Positions 1-5,540 of a stretch of 9,384 bases of DNA are shown in pieces (positions within the stretch are counted from its first letter, which is position 1; every line of letters begins with the position of its first letter). Location: NCBI GenBank assembly GCA_011087745.1, contig JAALLB010000049.1, positions 1 to 9,384 on the forward strand, written 5' to 3'. Below the pieces are notes generated by a model. The model was not told the DNA's origin and ran no database searches. It was given only the letters and a program-made list of their open reading frames with translations. The translations under genes were made by a program, and so were the position numbers. Source of the DNA: Hyphomicrobiales bacterium. GTDB lineage: Bacteria > Pseudomonadota > Alphaproteobacteria > Rhizobiales > Rhizobiaceae.

Positions 1-98
1 CCTCTGAATTCTGGGCAGGATACCATCAATGCATACATTTTGAAAACTGAGCCAATGTCAAAACTCTGCCAATAAATCGCTTGGCTGGATAGCAAACG
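1..98. other. Upstream region of lepA, no gene seen
   Basis: No convincing coding region, RNA gene or strong promoter is visible. A reverse-strand open frame crosses it but continues into the lepA coding sequence, has no recognisable protein features, and is best explained as chance. A TTGAAA at 40-45 resembles a -35 element, but there is no good -10 at the expected distance. The lepA promoter could lie here or left of the window. Confidence 0.5.
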
Positions 99-107
99 AT
101 GTCAGTA

Positions 108-131
108 ACCATTGCATTCTTTTGCGATGGT
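108..131 (+). other. Small hairpin upstream of the lepA start
   Basis: Bases 108-116 pair with 123-131 (eight Watson-Crick pairs and one T-G wobble) around the 6-nt loop TTCTTT. If translation starts at 147, the hairpin lies in the 5' leader, 15 nt before the ATG. If translation starts at the alternative in-frame ATG at 99, it lies inside the first codons. It is not followed by a T-run, so it is not a terminator. The role is unknown and chance is possible. Confidence 0.35.
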
Positions 132-146
132 GATAAATGCTTACCT

Positions 147-1994
147 ATGAACAAGCAGAATACAGATTCAGCCCTCTCACAGGGCAAATACCCAGGCCGA
201 GACAAGATTCGCAATTTTTCTATTGTTGCGCATATTGACCATGGCAAATCCACACTTGCGGATCGCCTAATTCAGGACACTGGTACGGTTACCGTACGTG
301 ATATGTCTGAGCAGGTGCTCGACAATATGAACATTGAGCGGGAACGCGGCATTACCATTAAGGCGCAAACCGTTCGTCTGCATTATGAGGCAGATGACGG
401 CGAAACTTATGTCCTGAACCTCATAGATACACCTGGACATGTTGACTTTGCTTACGAGGTCTCCAGATCCCTTTCTGCCTGCGAGGGATCATTGCTTGTC
501 GTTGACGCTTCCCAAGGGGTAGAGGCGCAGACGCTTGCCAATGTTTATCAGGCAATCGACAATGATCATGAGATTGTTTCTGTTTTAAACAAGATCGATT
601 TACCAGCAGCAGAGCCGGATCGTATTAAACAGCAAATCGAAGAAGTCATTGGACTTGATGCTTCTAATGCGATTGAAGTTTCTGCGAAAACAGGACAAGG
701 CATCAAGGAAGTTCTTGAAGCAATCGTCAAAGATCTTCCTGCACCGTCCCACGGTGAAATTGATGAGCGTTTAAAAGCATTGCTGGTTGACAGTTGGTAT
801 GATTCTTATCTCGGCGTTATTTTTTTGGTTCGCGTTATCAATGGCATGATAAAAAAGGGCCAGACCATTAAGATGATGGGAACTGATGCCAAATACCTAA
901 TTGATCGCGTTGGTGTAATGACCCCTACAATGATCCCTCTGGATCAATTGGGGCCTGGTGAGATCGGCTTTATTACAGCCTCTATCAAAGAAGTAGCAGA
1001 TACCCGCGTTGGCGATACGATCACTGAAGACAAAAAGCCGACGGCTGAAGCATTGCCTGGTTTTAAACCTGCGCAACCCGTTGTGTTTTGTGGCCTCTTT
1101 CCAGTTGATGCCGCGGACTTCGAAGATCTGCGTTCGGCTGTGGGCAAGCTTCGCCTAAATGATGCCAGCTTCTCATTTGAAATGGAATCATCAGCTGCCC
1201 TTGGTTTTGGTTTCCGCTGTGGTTTCCTTGGCTTACTGCATCTTGAAATTATCCAGGAGCGCCTTGAGCGAGAATTCAATCTTGATCTTATCGCAACCGC
1301 ACCCAGTGTGGTTTATGAATTGGACATAAAAAAAGAGGGAGTGATTTATCTTCATAATCCAGCGGACATGCCTGATGTTATGTCCATTGAAGAAATTCGC
1401 GAACCGTGGATTAGGGCAACCATCCTCACACCAGATGAATACCTTGGGGCAATCTTGAAGCTGTGTCAGGACCGCCGCGGTGTTCAAATTGACTTAACTT
1501 ATGTGGGTAAGAGAGCAATGCCTTCTTATGATCTGCCACTAAATGAAGTTGTATTTGATTTCTATGATCGTTTGAAATCCATTTCTCGCGGATACGCCAG
1601 CTTTGACTATCAAATTACAGATAATCGTGCAGGCGACCTTGTCAAAATGCAGGTACTGGTCAACGAAGAGCCCGTGGATGCATTATCAATGTTGGTTCAC
1701 CGATCCCAAGCAGAAAAACGCGGGCGTATTATGTGTGAGAAGCTTAAGGAGCTTATTCCGCGACATCTTTTCAAAATTCCTATTCAGGCAGCAATTGGTG
1801 GCAAGGTGATTGCACGTGAAACACTTTCTGCAATGCGCAAAGATGTGACTGCCAAATGTTATGGCGGTGATGCTTCTCGTAAACGCAAGCTATTGGACAA
1901 ACAAAAAGCAGGTAAGAAGAAGATGCGCCAGTTTGGACGTGTTGAAATTCCGCAAGAGGCATTTATTCAAGCACTCCGCATGGGTGATGAATAA
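147..1994 (+). CDS. lepA: Elongation factor 4 (LepA), ribosomal back-translocating GTPase
   Basis: LepA/EF4 is a translational GTPase related to EF-G. It binds ribosomes, is linked to back-translocation and to initiation or assembly under stress, and partitions between cytoplasm and membrane. Counting from the ATG at 147 (615 residues), the GTPase motifs are complete: G1 AHIDHGKS (28-35), G2 RGIT (67-70), G3 DTPGH (94-98), G4 NKID (148-151), and G5 SAK further on. The beta-barrel and EF-G-like domains III and V follow. The protein ends in the LepA-specific basic C-terminal domain, containing YGGDASRKRKLLDKQK and then RQFGRVEIPQEAF. Length is normal for the family (about 600). I chose 147 over the in-frame ATG at 99 because family members have a short stretch before the IRNFSIVAHIDHGKS block. 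Neither start has a strong ribosome binding site; 99 has only a weak GGAT at 87-90. No lepB signal peptidase gene follows, unlike in enterobacteria. Confidence 0.97.
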   Translation: MNKQNTDSALSQGKYPGRDKIRNFSIVAHIDHGKSTLADRLIQDTGTVTVRDMSEQVLDNMNIERERGITIKAQTVRLHYEADDGETYVLNLIDTPGHVDFAYEVSRSLSACEGSLLVVDASQGVEAQTLANVYQAIDNDHEIVSVLNKIDLPAAEPDRIKQQIEEVIGLDASNAIEVSAKTGQGIKEVLEAIVKDLPAPSHGEIDERLKALLVDSWYDSYLGVIFLVRVINGMIKKGQTIKMMGTDAKYLIDRVGVMTPTMIPLDQLGPGEIGFITASIKEVADTRVGDTITEDKKPTAEALPGFKPAQPVVFCGLFPVDAADFEDLRSAVGKLRLNDASFSFEMESSAALGFGFRCGFLGLLHLEIIQERLEREFNLDLIATAPSVVYELDIKKEGVIYLHNPADMPDVMSIEEIREPWIRATILTPDEYLGAILKLCQDRRGVQIDLTYVGKRAMPSYDLPLNEVVFDFYDRLKSISRGYASFDYQITDNRAGDLVKMQVLVNEEPVDALSMLVHRSQAEKRGRIMCEKLKELIPRHLFKIPIQAAIGGKVIARETLSAMRKDVTAKCYGGDASRKRKLLDKQKAGKKKMRQFGRVEIPQEAFIQALRMGDE

Positions 1995-2004
1995 CCGACC
2001 ATTA

Positions 2005-2034
2005 TGTTCAACCAATTGTTATTCAGGTTGAATA
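2005..2034 (+). other. Inverted repeat just after lepA
   Basis: TTCAACC at 2007-2013 is perfectly complemented by GGTTGAA at 2026-2032, and the stem extends to 2005 and 2034 with one G-T pair. The loop is 12 nt. It lies 10 nt after the lepA stop codon, where a terminator would be expected, but the following bases (AGAAATTACC) are not a T-run. It could be a Rho-linked 3' end, an RNA-stabilising hairpin or a protein-binding dyad. The loop carries the sequence CCAATTGT overlapping the arm, and the same eight bases recur at 2044-2051. Confidence 0.45.
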
Positions 2035-2054
2035 AGAAATTACCCAATTGTCTG

Positions 2055-2080
2055 TTTTTCGTAATATACATTACGGAAAA
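2055..2080 (+). promoter_or_regulatory. Inverted repeat before the TTC38-like gene (possible operator or leader hairpin)
   Basis: The arms 2055-2065 and 2070-2080 form 11 pairs (ten Watson-Crick plus T2059-G2076) around the 4-base centre ATAC. The core CGTAAT / ATTACG is perfect. The dyad ends 3 nt before the Shine-Dalgarno sequence at 2084-2090. T-runs on the 5' side and A-runs on the 3' side are the reverse of an intrinsic terminator, so termination is unlikely. The size and symmetry would suit a dimeric repressor, or an RNA hairpin that sets access to the ribosome site. No regulator gene is adjacent, so the binding protein cannot be named. Confidence 0.45.
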
Positions 2081-2083
2081 TCC

Positions 2084-2090
2084 AGGAGGA
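2084..2090 (+). promoter_or_regulatory. Strong ribosome binding site fixing the start at 2097
   Basis: AGGAGGA lies 6 nt before the ATG at 2097. It is a near-perfect Shine-Dalgarno match, and it decides against an in-frame ATG at 2004 that would add 31 residues encoded by the two inverted repeats. Confidence 0.85.
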
Positions 2091-2096
2091 ATAATA

Positions 2097-3488
2097 ATGG
2101 CAAATTCAGGTTTTGATACGCGAGGCGTTCCGGTTTCATACAGCAATAAAGATGCAATTGATGACCTTGAACTTGCTGTTGAAACTTCGCTTTCATTTCG
2201 CGGCAATGCTATTGCTGTGATCGAAAAAACTCTTGAAGAACATCCTGATTTTATTATGGGTTGGTTATTTAAAGCTGGATGGCTAACGCAGGCCATGGAA
2301 ACGCGAATTTATTCGGAAATGGTTTCTGCACTTGGTGAAGCTGAAAAGCGGCTATCAAACGCCAACGAACGTGAAAAAGGTCACTATGAAGCGATTCACG
2401 CCTGGATTAATGGCGATTTCTTTGGTGCTGTTCAGAAATGGGAAGCAGTACTAACTGTTTATCCGCTGGATCTTTTTGCTCTCGAACTTATTCACTATAC
2501 CGATGTGCTTCTGGGTGATGTGGTTGGTCAGCGCGACTGCGTTGCGCGCGTGTTTAACCTTTGGGATGAAAGCATTCCTGGTTACGAATTCGTACTTGGA
2601 TTTTATTCTTTTGGTCTTGAAGAAAACAATGATTTTTTCCAAGCAGAGGAAATGGGCAGACGAGCACTCGCGATACGGCCTGATAACCCCTATGCAGTTC
2701 ATGCTGTTAGTCACGTAATGGAAATGACCGGAAGACAATCTGGCGGAATCCGTTTCATGGAAGACCAACGTAAACATTGGGGCGACTCCAATTTTGCCAA
2801 TCATCTTTGGTGGCATACAGCGCTATATCATCTTGACCTTGAGCAAAACGACAATGCTTTTCATATTTTTGATAATCATCTGGATAGCCGACGGAATGAT
2901 GGTAACAAATACGAAGAACTTGATGCAGCAGCATTGCTTTGGCGATTGAACCTTGCTGGCGAAGAATCTGGAGATCGTTGGGCGCACCTTGCAGATAAAT
3001 GGGAGCCATCAGCGCAAGATACACTTTACGCATTTAATGATGTCCATGCGATGATGACGTTTGTTTCTGATGACAGAATAGAAGCTCAAAAAAAGCTATT
3101 GTCTGCAAATGAGCGCTACCTGGTAAATGCATCTGATGCGAATGTAGCCATGAGCCGAGAAATTGGAATTCCGTTTTGCCTTGCGATGCAGGATTTCAAG
3201 TCAGAACGCTATGGGGATTGTGTAGACCATCTCTTGCCTGTTCGATACAGGACCCATCGATTAGGTGGCAGCTTTGCTCAACGCGATGTCATCAGCTGGA
3301 CTTTGCTTGAAGCTGCTCTTCGCTCAAAACGATATAATCTTGCTCTTGCTTTAGCCAATGAACGCGCGGCGCTAAAACCAACATCAATACAAAACTGGCG
3401 AGCCGTTTCACGGGCGTTTAAGGGCTTGGGTGACCACACAAAAGCTGATCGAGCCAATGCCCGGGCTCATTCTCTTAGGGTATGTTAA
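2097..3488 (+). CDS. Tetratricopeptide repeat protein of the TTC38 family
   Basis: The product has 463 residues with no signal peptide or membrane segment, so it is probably cytoplasmic. It is a helical repeat protein resembling TTC38, a TPR protein known from animals and many bacteria whose biochemical function is not established. Recognisable blocks, compared from memory with animal TTC38, are: GHYEAIHAWINGDFFGAVQKW (about 95-115), DLFALELIH (125-133), YEFVLGFYSFGLEENN (163-178), IRPDNPYAVHAVSHVMEM (193-210), the aromatic NHLWWHTALYHLDL (235-248), and LLPVRYR followed by LGGSFAQRDV (379-398) and NERAALKPTS (421-430). Length is typical (about 460-470). The histidines and tryptophans of the central block are conserved in the family, hinting at more than a plain scaffold, but no enzyme activity is known. 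The start follows an excellent ribosome binding site. Palindromic sequence on both sides suggests its own transcription unit, separate from lepA. Confidence 0.88.
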   Translation: MANSGFDTRGVPVSYSNKDAIDDLELAVETSLSFRGNAIAVIEKTLEEHPDFIMGWLFKAGWLTQAMETRIYSEMVSALGEAEKRLSNANEREKGHYEAIHAWINGDFFGAVQKWEAVLTVYPLDLFALELIHYTDVLLGDVVGQRDCVARVFNLWDESIPGYEFVLGFYSFGLEENNDFFQAEEMGRRALAIRPDNPYAVHAVSHVMEMTGRQSGGIRFMEDQRKHWGDSNFANHLWWHTALYHLDLEQNDNAFHIFDNHLDSRRNDGNKYEELDAAALLWRLNLAGEESGDRWAHLADKWEPSAQDTLYAFNDVHAMMTFVSDDRIEAQKKLLSANERYLVNASDANVAMSREIGIPFCLAMQDFKSERYGDCVDHLLPVRYRTHRLGGSFAQRDVISWTLLEAALRSKRYNLALALANERAALKPTSIQNWRAVSRAFKGLGDHTKADRANARAHSLRVC

Positions 3489-3537
3489 GTGCTTGCAGTT
3501 TGACGCCAACATGTTTTTGAGAGAAAACACTGCATGA

Positions 3538-3599
3538 GTTGATTGATTCCTCACAAAAAGTTCAGCAGAATTATTTTGCTGGTTTGTGAATCATTAAAC
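3538..3599. repeat. Long imperfect palindrome (62 nt)
   Basis: Folding as a single hairpin gives these paired blocks from the tip outward: 3563-3570 with 3574-3581 (8 pairs, loop TTA), 3552-3557 with 3583-3588 (6 pairs, CACAAA/TTTGTG), 3544-3548 with 3589-3593 (5 pairs, TGATT/AATCA), then 3542-3595 and 3538-3540 with 3597-3599. Internal asymmetries are AAGTT opposite one G, and CCT unpaired. That is 23 pairs in 62 nt. It starts about 50 nt after the TTC38-like stop codon and could be a 3' hairpin, a dispersed palindromic repeat unit, or a small structured RNA. Only one copy is visible here. Confidence 0.5.
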
Positions 3600-3614
3600 T
3601 TTTATAAAGTTTTT
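3596..3614 (+). terminator. Possible AT-rich intrinsic terminator after the TTC38-like gene
   Basis: AAACTTT (3596-3602) is perfectly complementary to AAAGTTT (3606-3612) around the loop TAT, and a five-T run covers 3610-3614. The stem has only one G-C pair, so as a terminator it would be weak. It overlaps the last bases of the larger palindrome at 3538-3599, so the two folds are partly exclusive. Confidence 0.3.
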
Positions 3615-3651
3615 AGTAAGATTGTATTCATTTATTCCACACCACTCAATT

Positions 3652-3656
3652 GGGGA
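3652..3656 (+). promoter_or_regulatory. Ribosome binding site selecting a TTG start at 3665
   Basis: GGGGA lies 8 nt before the TTG at 3665. An earlier in-frame TTG at 3650 overlaps this site and has no purine-rich sequence at a proper distance. The 3665 start also gives a textbook lipoprotein signal beginning MRNF. Confidence 0.6.
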
Positions 3657-3664
3657 TTCTTGTC

Positions 3665-4441
3665 TTGCGTAATTTTGTCATTATAGCACTAGCTTTGATA
3701 CTGACAGCTTGTACTGGCGGGCCGCCAGCTGTACTTGATGTTAGCCTTGCGGTTACCAATCCAAAGTTTGGCGATCATGACCCTGTGCAGTGGGATAGCT
3801 ATCGCCCCGAACAATACCCGGTTCATGGAATTGATGTTTCCAAATGGCAAGGTGACATTGACTGGCGCACGGCTAAACGTGGCGGTGTATCATTTGCATT
3901 TATCAAAGCAACTGAAGGCGGCGACCATGTGGACAAGTCCTTCCAGCAATATTGGCATGGCGCGGGCCGTGCCGGTGTTCCGCGCGGGGCCTATCATTTT
4001 TACTATTTTTGCCGAACCGCAGCTGAACAGGCGCGCTGGTTTATCAGAAACGTGCCAAAAGACCCAAAGGCACTACCTCCCGTATTGGATATGGAATGGA
4101 ACCACGGGTCATCTTGTAAACACAGACCCTCTGCAGCAAAGGTACGTGCAGAAATGCGGATTTACCTGAGCATTATGAGACGCCATTACGGCAAAAAACC
4201 ATTGGTGTACACAACTGTTGATTTCTACAAGGACAACAACTTGGGCTCAATGAAGGATGTAGAGTTCTGGCTTCGCTCAGTGGCAGCCCATCCGAAGGAT
4301 GTTTACCCTGGCCAGCGCTGGTCGTTCTGGCAATATACGGGTACAGGAAAAATCCCTGGCATCAGAGGCGAGACCGATATCAATGTCTTTGCAGGCAATC
4401 CTGCCATGTGGCGCAAATGGGTTGAATCCCGTACCAATTAA
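3665..4441 (+). CDS. GH25-family lysozyme-like lipoprotein (N-acetylmuramidase)
   Basis: The 258-residue product starts with a lipoprotein signal: one Arg, a hydrophobic run, then the lipobox LTAC with the lipidated Cys at 16. A short linker leads to a glycoside hydrolase family 25 domain (about 54-250). GH25 enzymes cut the beta-1,4 bond between N-acetylmuramic acid and N-acetylglucosamine in peptidoglycan. Family signatures are GIDVSKWQGDIDW (Asp57), AFIKATEG, GAYHFYYF, VLDMEW (Asp142 and Glu144, the DxE pair with Glu as proton donor), and WQYTG...DINVF (Asp238). All expected acidic residues are present, so it is probably active. The signal suggests membrane attachment facing the periplasm, with a role in wall remodelling rather than lysis. 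No holin, endopeptidase or phage gene is near, which argues against a prophage endolysin. Translation starts with TTG. It converges on serB, 21 nt between stop codons. Confidence 0.9.
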   Translation: MRNFVIIALALILTACTGGPPAVLDVSLAVTNPKFGDHDPVQWDSYRPEQYPVHGIDVSKWQGDIDWRTAKRGGVSFAFIKATEGGDHVDKSFQQYWHGAGRAGVPRGAYHFYYFCRTAAEQARWFIRNVPKDPKALPPVLDMEWNHGSSCKHRPSAAKVRAEMRIYLSIMRRHYGKKPLVYTTVDFYKDNNLGSMKDVEFWLRSVAAHPKDVYPGQRWSFWQYTGTGKIPGIRGETDINVFAGNPAMWRKWVESRTN

Positions 4442-4451
4442 GCTGCTTTTC

Positions 4452-4478
4452 AATAGCCAATTCTAGGCCATGGCTGTT
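4452..4478. other. Weak inverted repeat at the convergent GH25/serB junction
   Basis: Bases 4452-4459 (AATAGCCA) can pair with 4471-4478 (TGGCTGTT), seven Watson-Crick pairs and one T-G, across an 11-nt loop. The right arm lies inside the 3' end of serB. Both genes end here and need transcription to stop, but a clear T-run is missing on either strand, so this is only a tentative shared 3' structure. Confidence 0.25.
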
Positions 4479-5359
4479 TCGATATCTGCCTTGGTGTACC
4501 CTTGAGCAAAGAGCAGAGATGTTAGATCTCCGTGGTTGATAATAACATCTGCTTGCGCCGCAACCGTCGGTTTTGCATGGAAGGCAATGCCTGTTCCCGC
4601 ATTCATCAGCATTGGCAGATCATTTGCACCATCACCAATGGCAATCGTCTCACCGAGTGAAACCCGCTTCTCATTTACCATTCTGTTCAGCTGATCCAAT
4701 TTTGCTTGTTGCCCGAAAACTGGTTCTGCAACTTCTCCATTAAATTTGCCATTTTCACTTATTAAAATGTTTGCATGAAATTCATGAAAGCCCACTTCTG
4801 TTGCAATTTCGCTTGCAAACACGGTAAAACCGCCTGAAACAAGCGCTGTGTGGGTTCCATTTGCGCGCATGACGGCAAGAGCTTCCCTGGCTCCGCTGTT
4901 GATGGTTATTCTATCCTCCATCACTTTCGTTACGATGCCATCTTCCAATCCAGAAAGAAGCGCAACCCGGTCTTTTAAGGTGCCCTCAAAGTCAATTTCC
5001 CCGTTCATTGCTGCTTCTGTAATGGCAGCAACCTGGTCTTTAACACCTACTTCAGCAGCAAGCTCATCAATGCACTCCTGGCCAATTATGGTTGAATCCA
5101 TGTCTGCCAAAAACAATTTCTTGCGCCGATTTTCAGATGCTTGAACAATGACATCAATGGGTAGATCGCCAATGAGATTTTTTGCAATTTCAAGTGCCTG
5201 ATTTTTAGTTACATCATCAGGCAGCTGAAAATCACTGGCAACTTTCGGGTAGAGTATCCAATATGCTGGGCTTTGTAAGGTGCCTGATAATTGCTCGATC
5301 ACACCATCTGTTAGACAGGCATTTTCAAGGCTGGAAATTAATGTAAGCGTCTGGGACAT
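4463..5359 (-). CDS. serB: Phosphoserine phosphatase
   Basis: SerB catalyses the last step of serine biosynthesis, hydrolysing O-phospho-L-serine to L-serine with Mg2+ in the cytoplasm. The 298-residue product has an N-terminal region of about 80 residues and a HAD-superfamily phosphatase domain. HAD motif I is DMDST (Asp86 nucleophile, Asp88 acid/base), motif II is SGGF (Ser175), motif III is Lys220, and motif IV is GDGANDLPM (Asp243 and Asp247). QECIDELA after motif I and the RVALL segment in the cap region are typical of bacterial SerB. The ATG at 5359 gives the family's usual N-terminus and length. The frame extends upstream to 5497, but those codons run into the serC leader and promoter and look non-coding. 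A weak AGAGA precedes the start. serB is transcribed away from serC with 181 bp between the start codons, where both may be regulated. Confidence 0.96.
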   Translation of the reverse strand: MSQTLTLISSLENACLTDGVIEQLSGTLQSPAYWILYPKVASDFQLPDDVTKNQALEIAKNLIGDLPIDVIVQASENRRKKLFLADMDSTIIGQECIDELAAEVGVKDQVAAITEAAMNGEIDFEGTLKDRVALLSGLEDGIVTKVMEDRITINSGAREALAVMRANGTHTALVSGGFTVFASEIATEVGFHEFHANILISENGKFNGEVAEPVFGQQAKLDQLNRMVNEKRVSLGETIAIGDGANDLPMLMNAGTGIAFHAKPTVAAQADVIINHGDLTSLLFAQGYTKADIETAMA

Positions 5360-5454
5360 GAAAATTTTTCTCTGTTTGCTAGCGCCACTGCATAGCGGAA
5401 AATGGCACGATGTAAATATCAATATCGCAAATTGAACATTTTTTGTCGTGGTGC

Positions 5455-5483
5455 TTGACCATCCCTGAAGATGTCTGTATTGA
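5455..5483 (+). promoter_or_regulatory. Predicted promoter of serC-serA
   Basis: TTGACC at 5455-5460, preceded by C, is a close match to the alphaproteobacterial housekeeping -35 (CTTGAC). After 17 nt, TATTGA at 5478-5483 is a weaker -10. Transcription would begin near 5489-5491, which is exactly where the leader hairpin begins. The agreement of two independent signals raises confidence, but the start site is not mapped. Confidence 0.55.
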
Positions 5484-5488
5484 CCGCT

Positions 5489-5519
5489 GTGGGCCACCCC
5501 TCCCCAACGAGGGGCTCAC
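5489..5519 (+). ncRNA. serC-type leader RNA hairpin (putative cis-regulatory element)
   Basis: In RNA, 5489-5493 (GUGGG) pairs with 5515-5519 (CUCAC) with one G-U; CCA at 5494-5496 bulges out on the 5' side; 5497-5502 (CCCCUC) pairs perfectly with 5509-5514 (GAGGGG); the loop is CCCAAC. It ends 6 nt before the serC Shine-Dalgarno TAAGG (5526-5530). A conserved 'serC' RNA motif is known from 5' leaders of serC-serA operons in Alphaproteobacteria and is thought to be cis-regulatory, with its ligand or partner not established to my knowledge. The position, gene context and bulged hairpin fit. I assign it by context and fold, without a covariance-model score. Confidence 0.7.
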
Positions 5520-5540
5520 TATCTGTAAGGTTAGTTCATT

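Larger units (their letters stand above)
3489..3664. other. AT-rich intergenic region with palindromes
   Basis: This 176-bp gap separates the TTC38-like gene from the GH25 gene. No small coding region with a plausible start is visible. It holds the large imperfect palindrome at 3538-3599 and the AT-rich hairpin at 3596-3614, listed separately. The promoter of the GH25 gene should lie here, probably in the AT-rich stretch 3600-3640, but I cannot pick a convincing -35/-10 pair. Confidence 0.5.

Noticed and set aside
26..253. Reverse-strand open frame over the lepA start
   Set aside because: It overlaps the conserved GTPase coding region, has no ribosome site or recognisable motif, and is a shadow.
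2055..2080. Reading the 2055-2080 dyad as the lepA terminator
   Set aside because: The T-run is on the 5' side and the A-run on the 3' side, the wrong order for an intrinsic terminator on the plus strand, and on the minus strand no gene ends here.
2004..2096. Upstream extension of the TTC38-like protein to an ATG at 2004
   Set aside because: The added residues come from the two inverted repeats and the ribosome site itself, and the AGGAGGA at 2084-2090 clearly serves the ATG at 2097.
4848..5144. Plus-strand open frame of 98 codons
   Set aside because: It lies wholly antisense to the conserved serB phosphatase domain, and its composition (Ser/Ala/Met-rich) is that of a complementary frame.
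5360..5497. N-terminal extension of SerB to 5497
   Set aside because: These codons cross the serC promoter and part of the leader hairpin, and SerB proteins normally begin near MSQTLTLIS.
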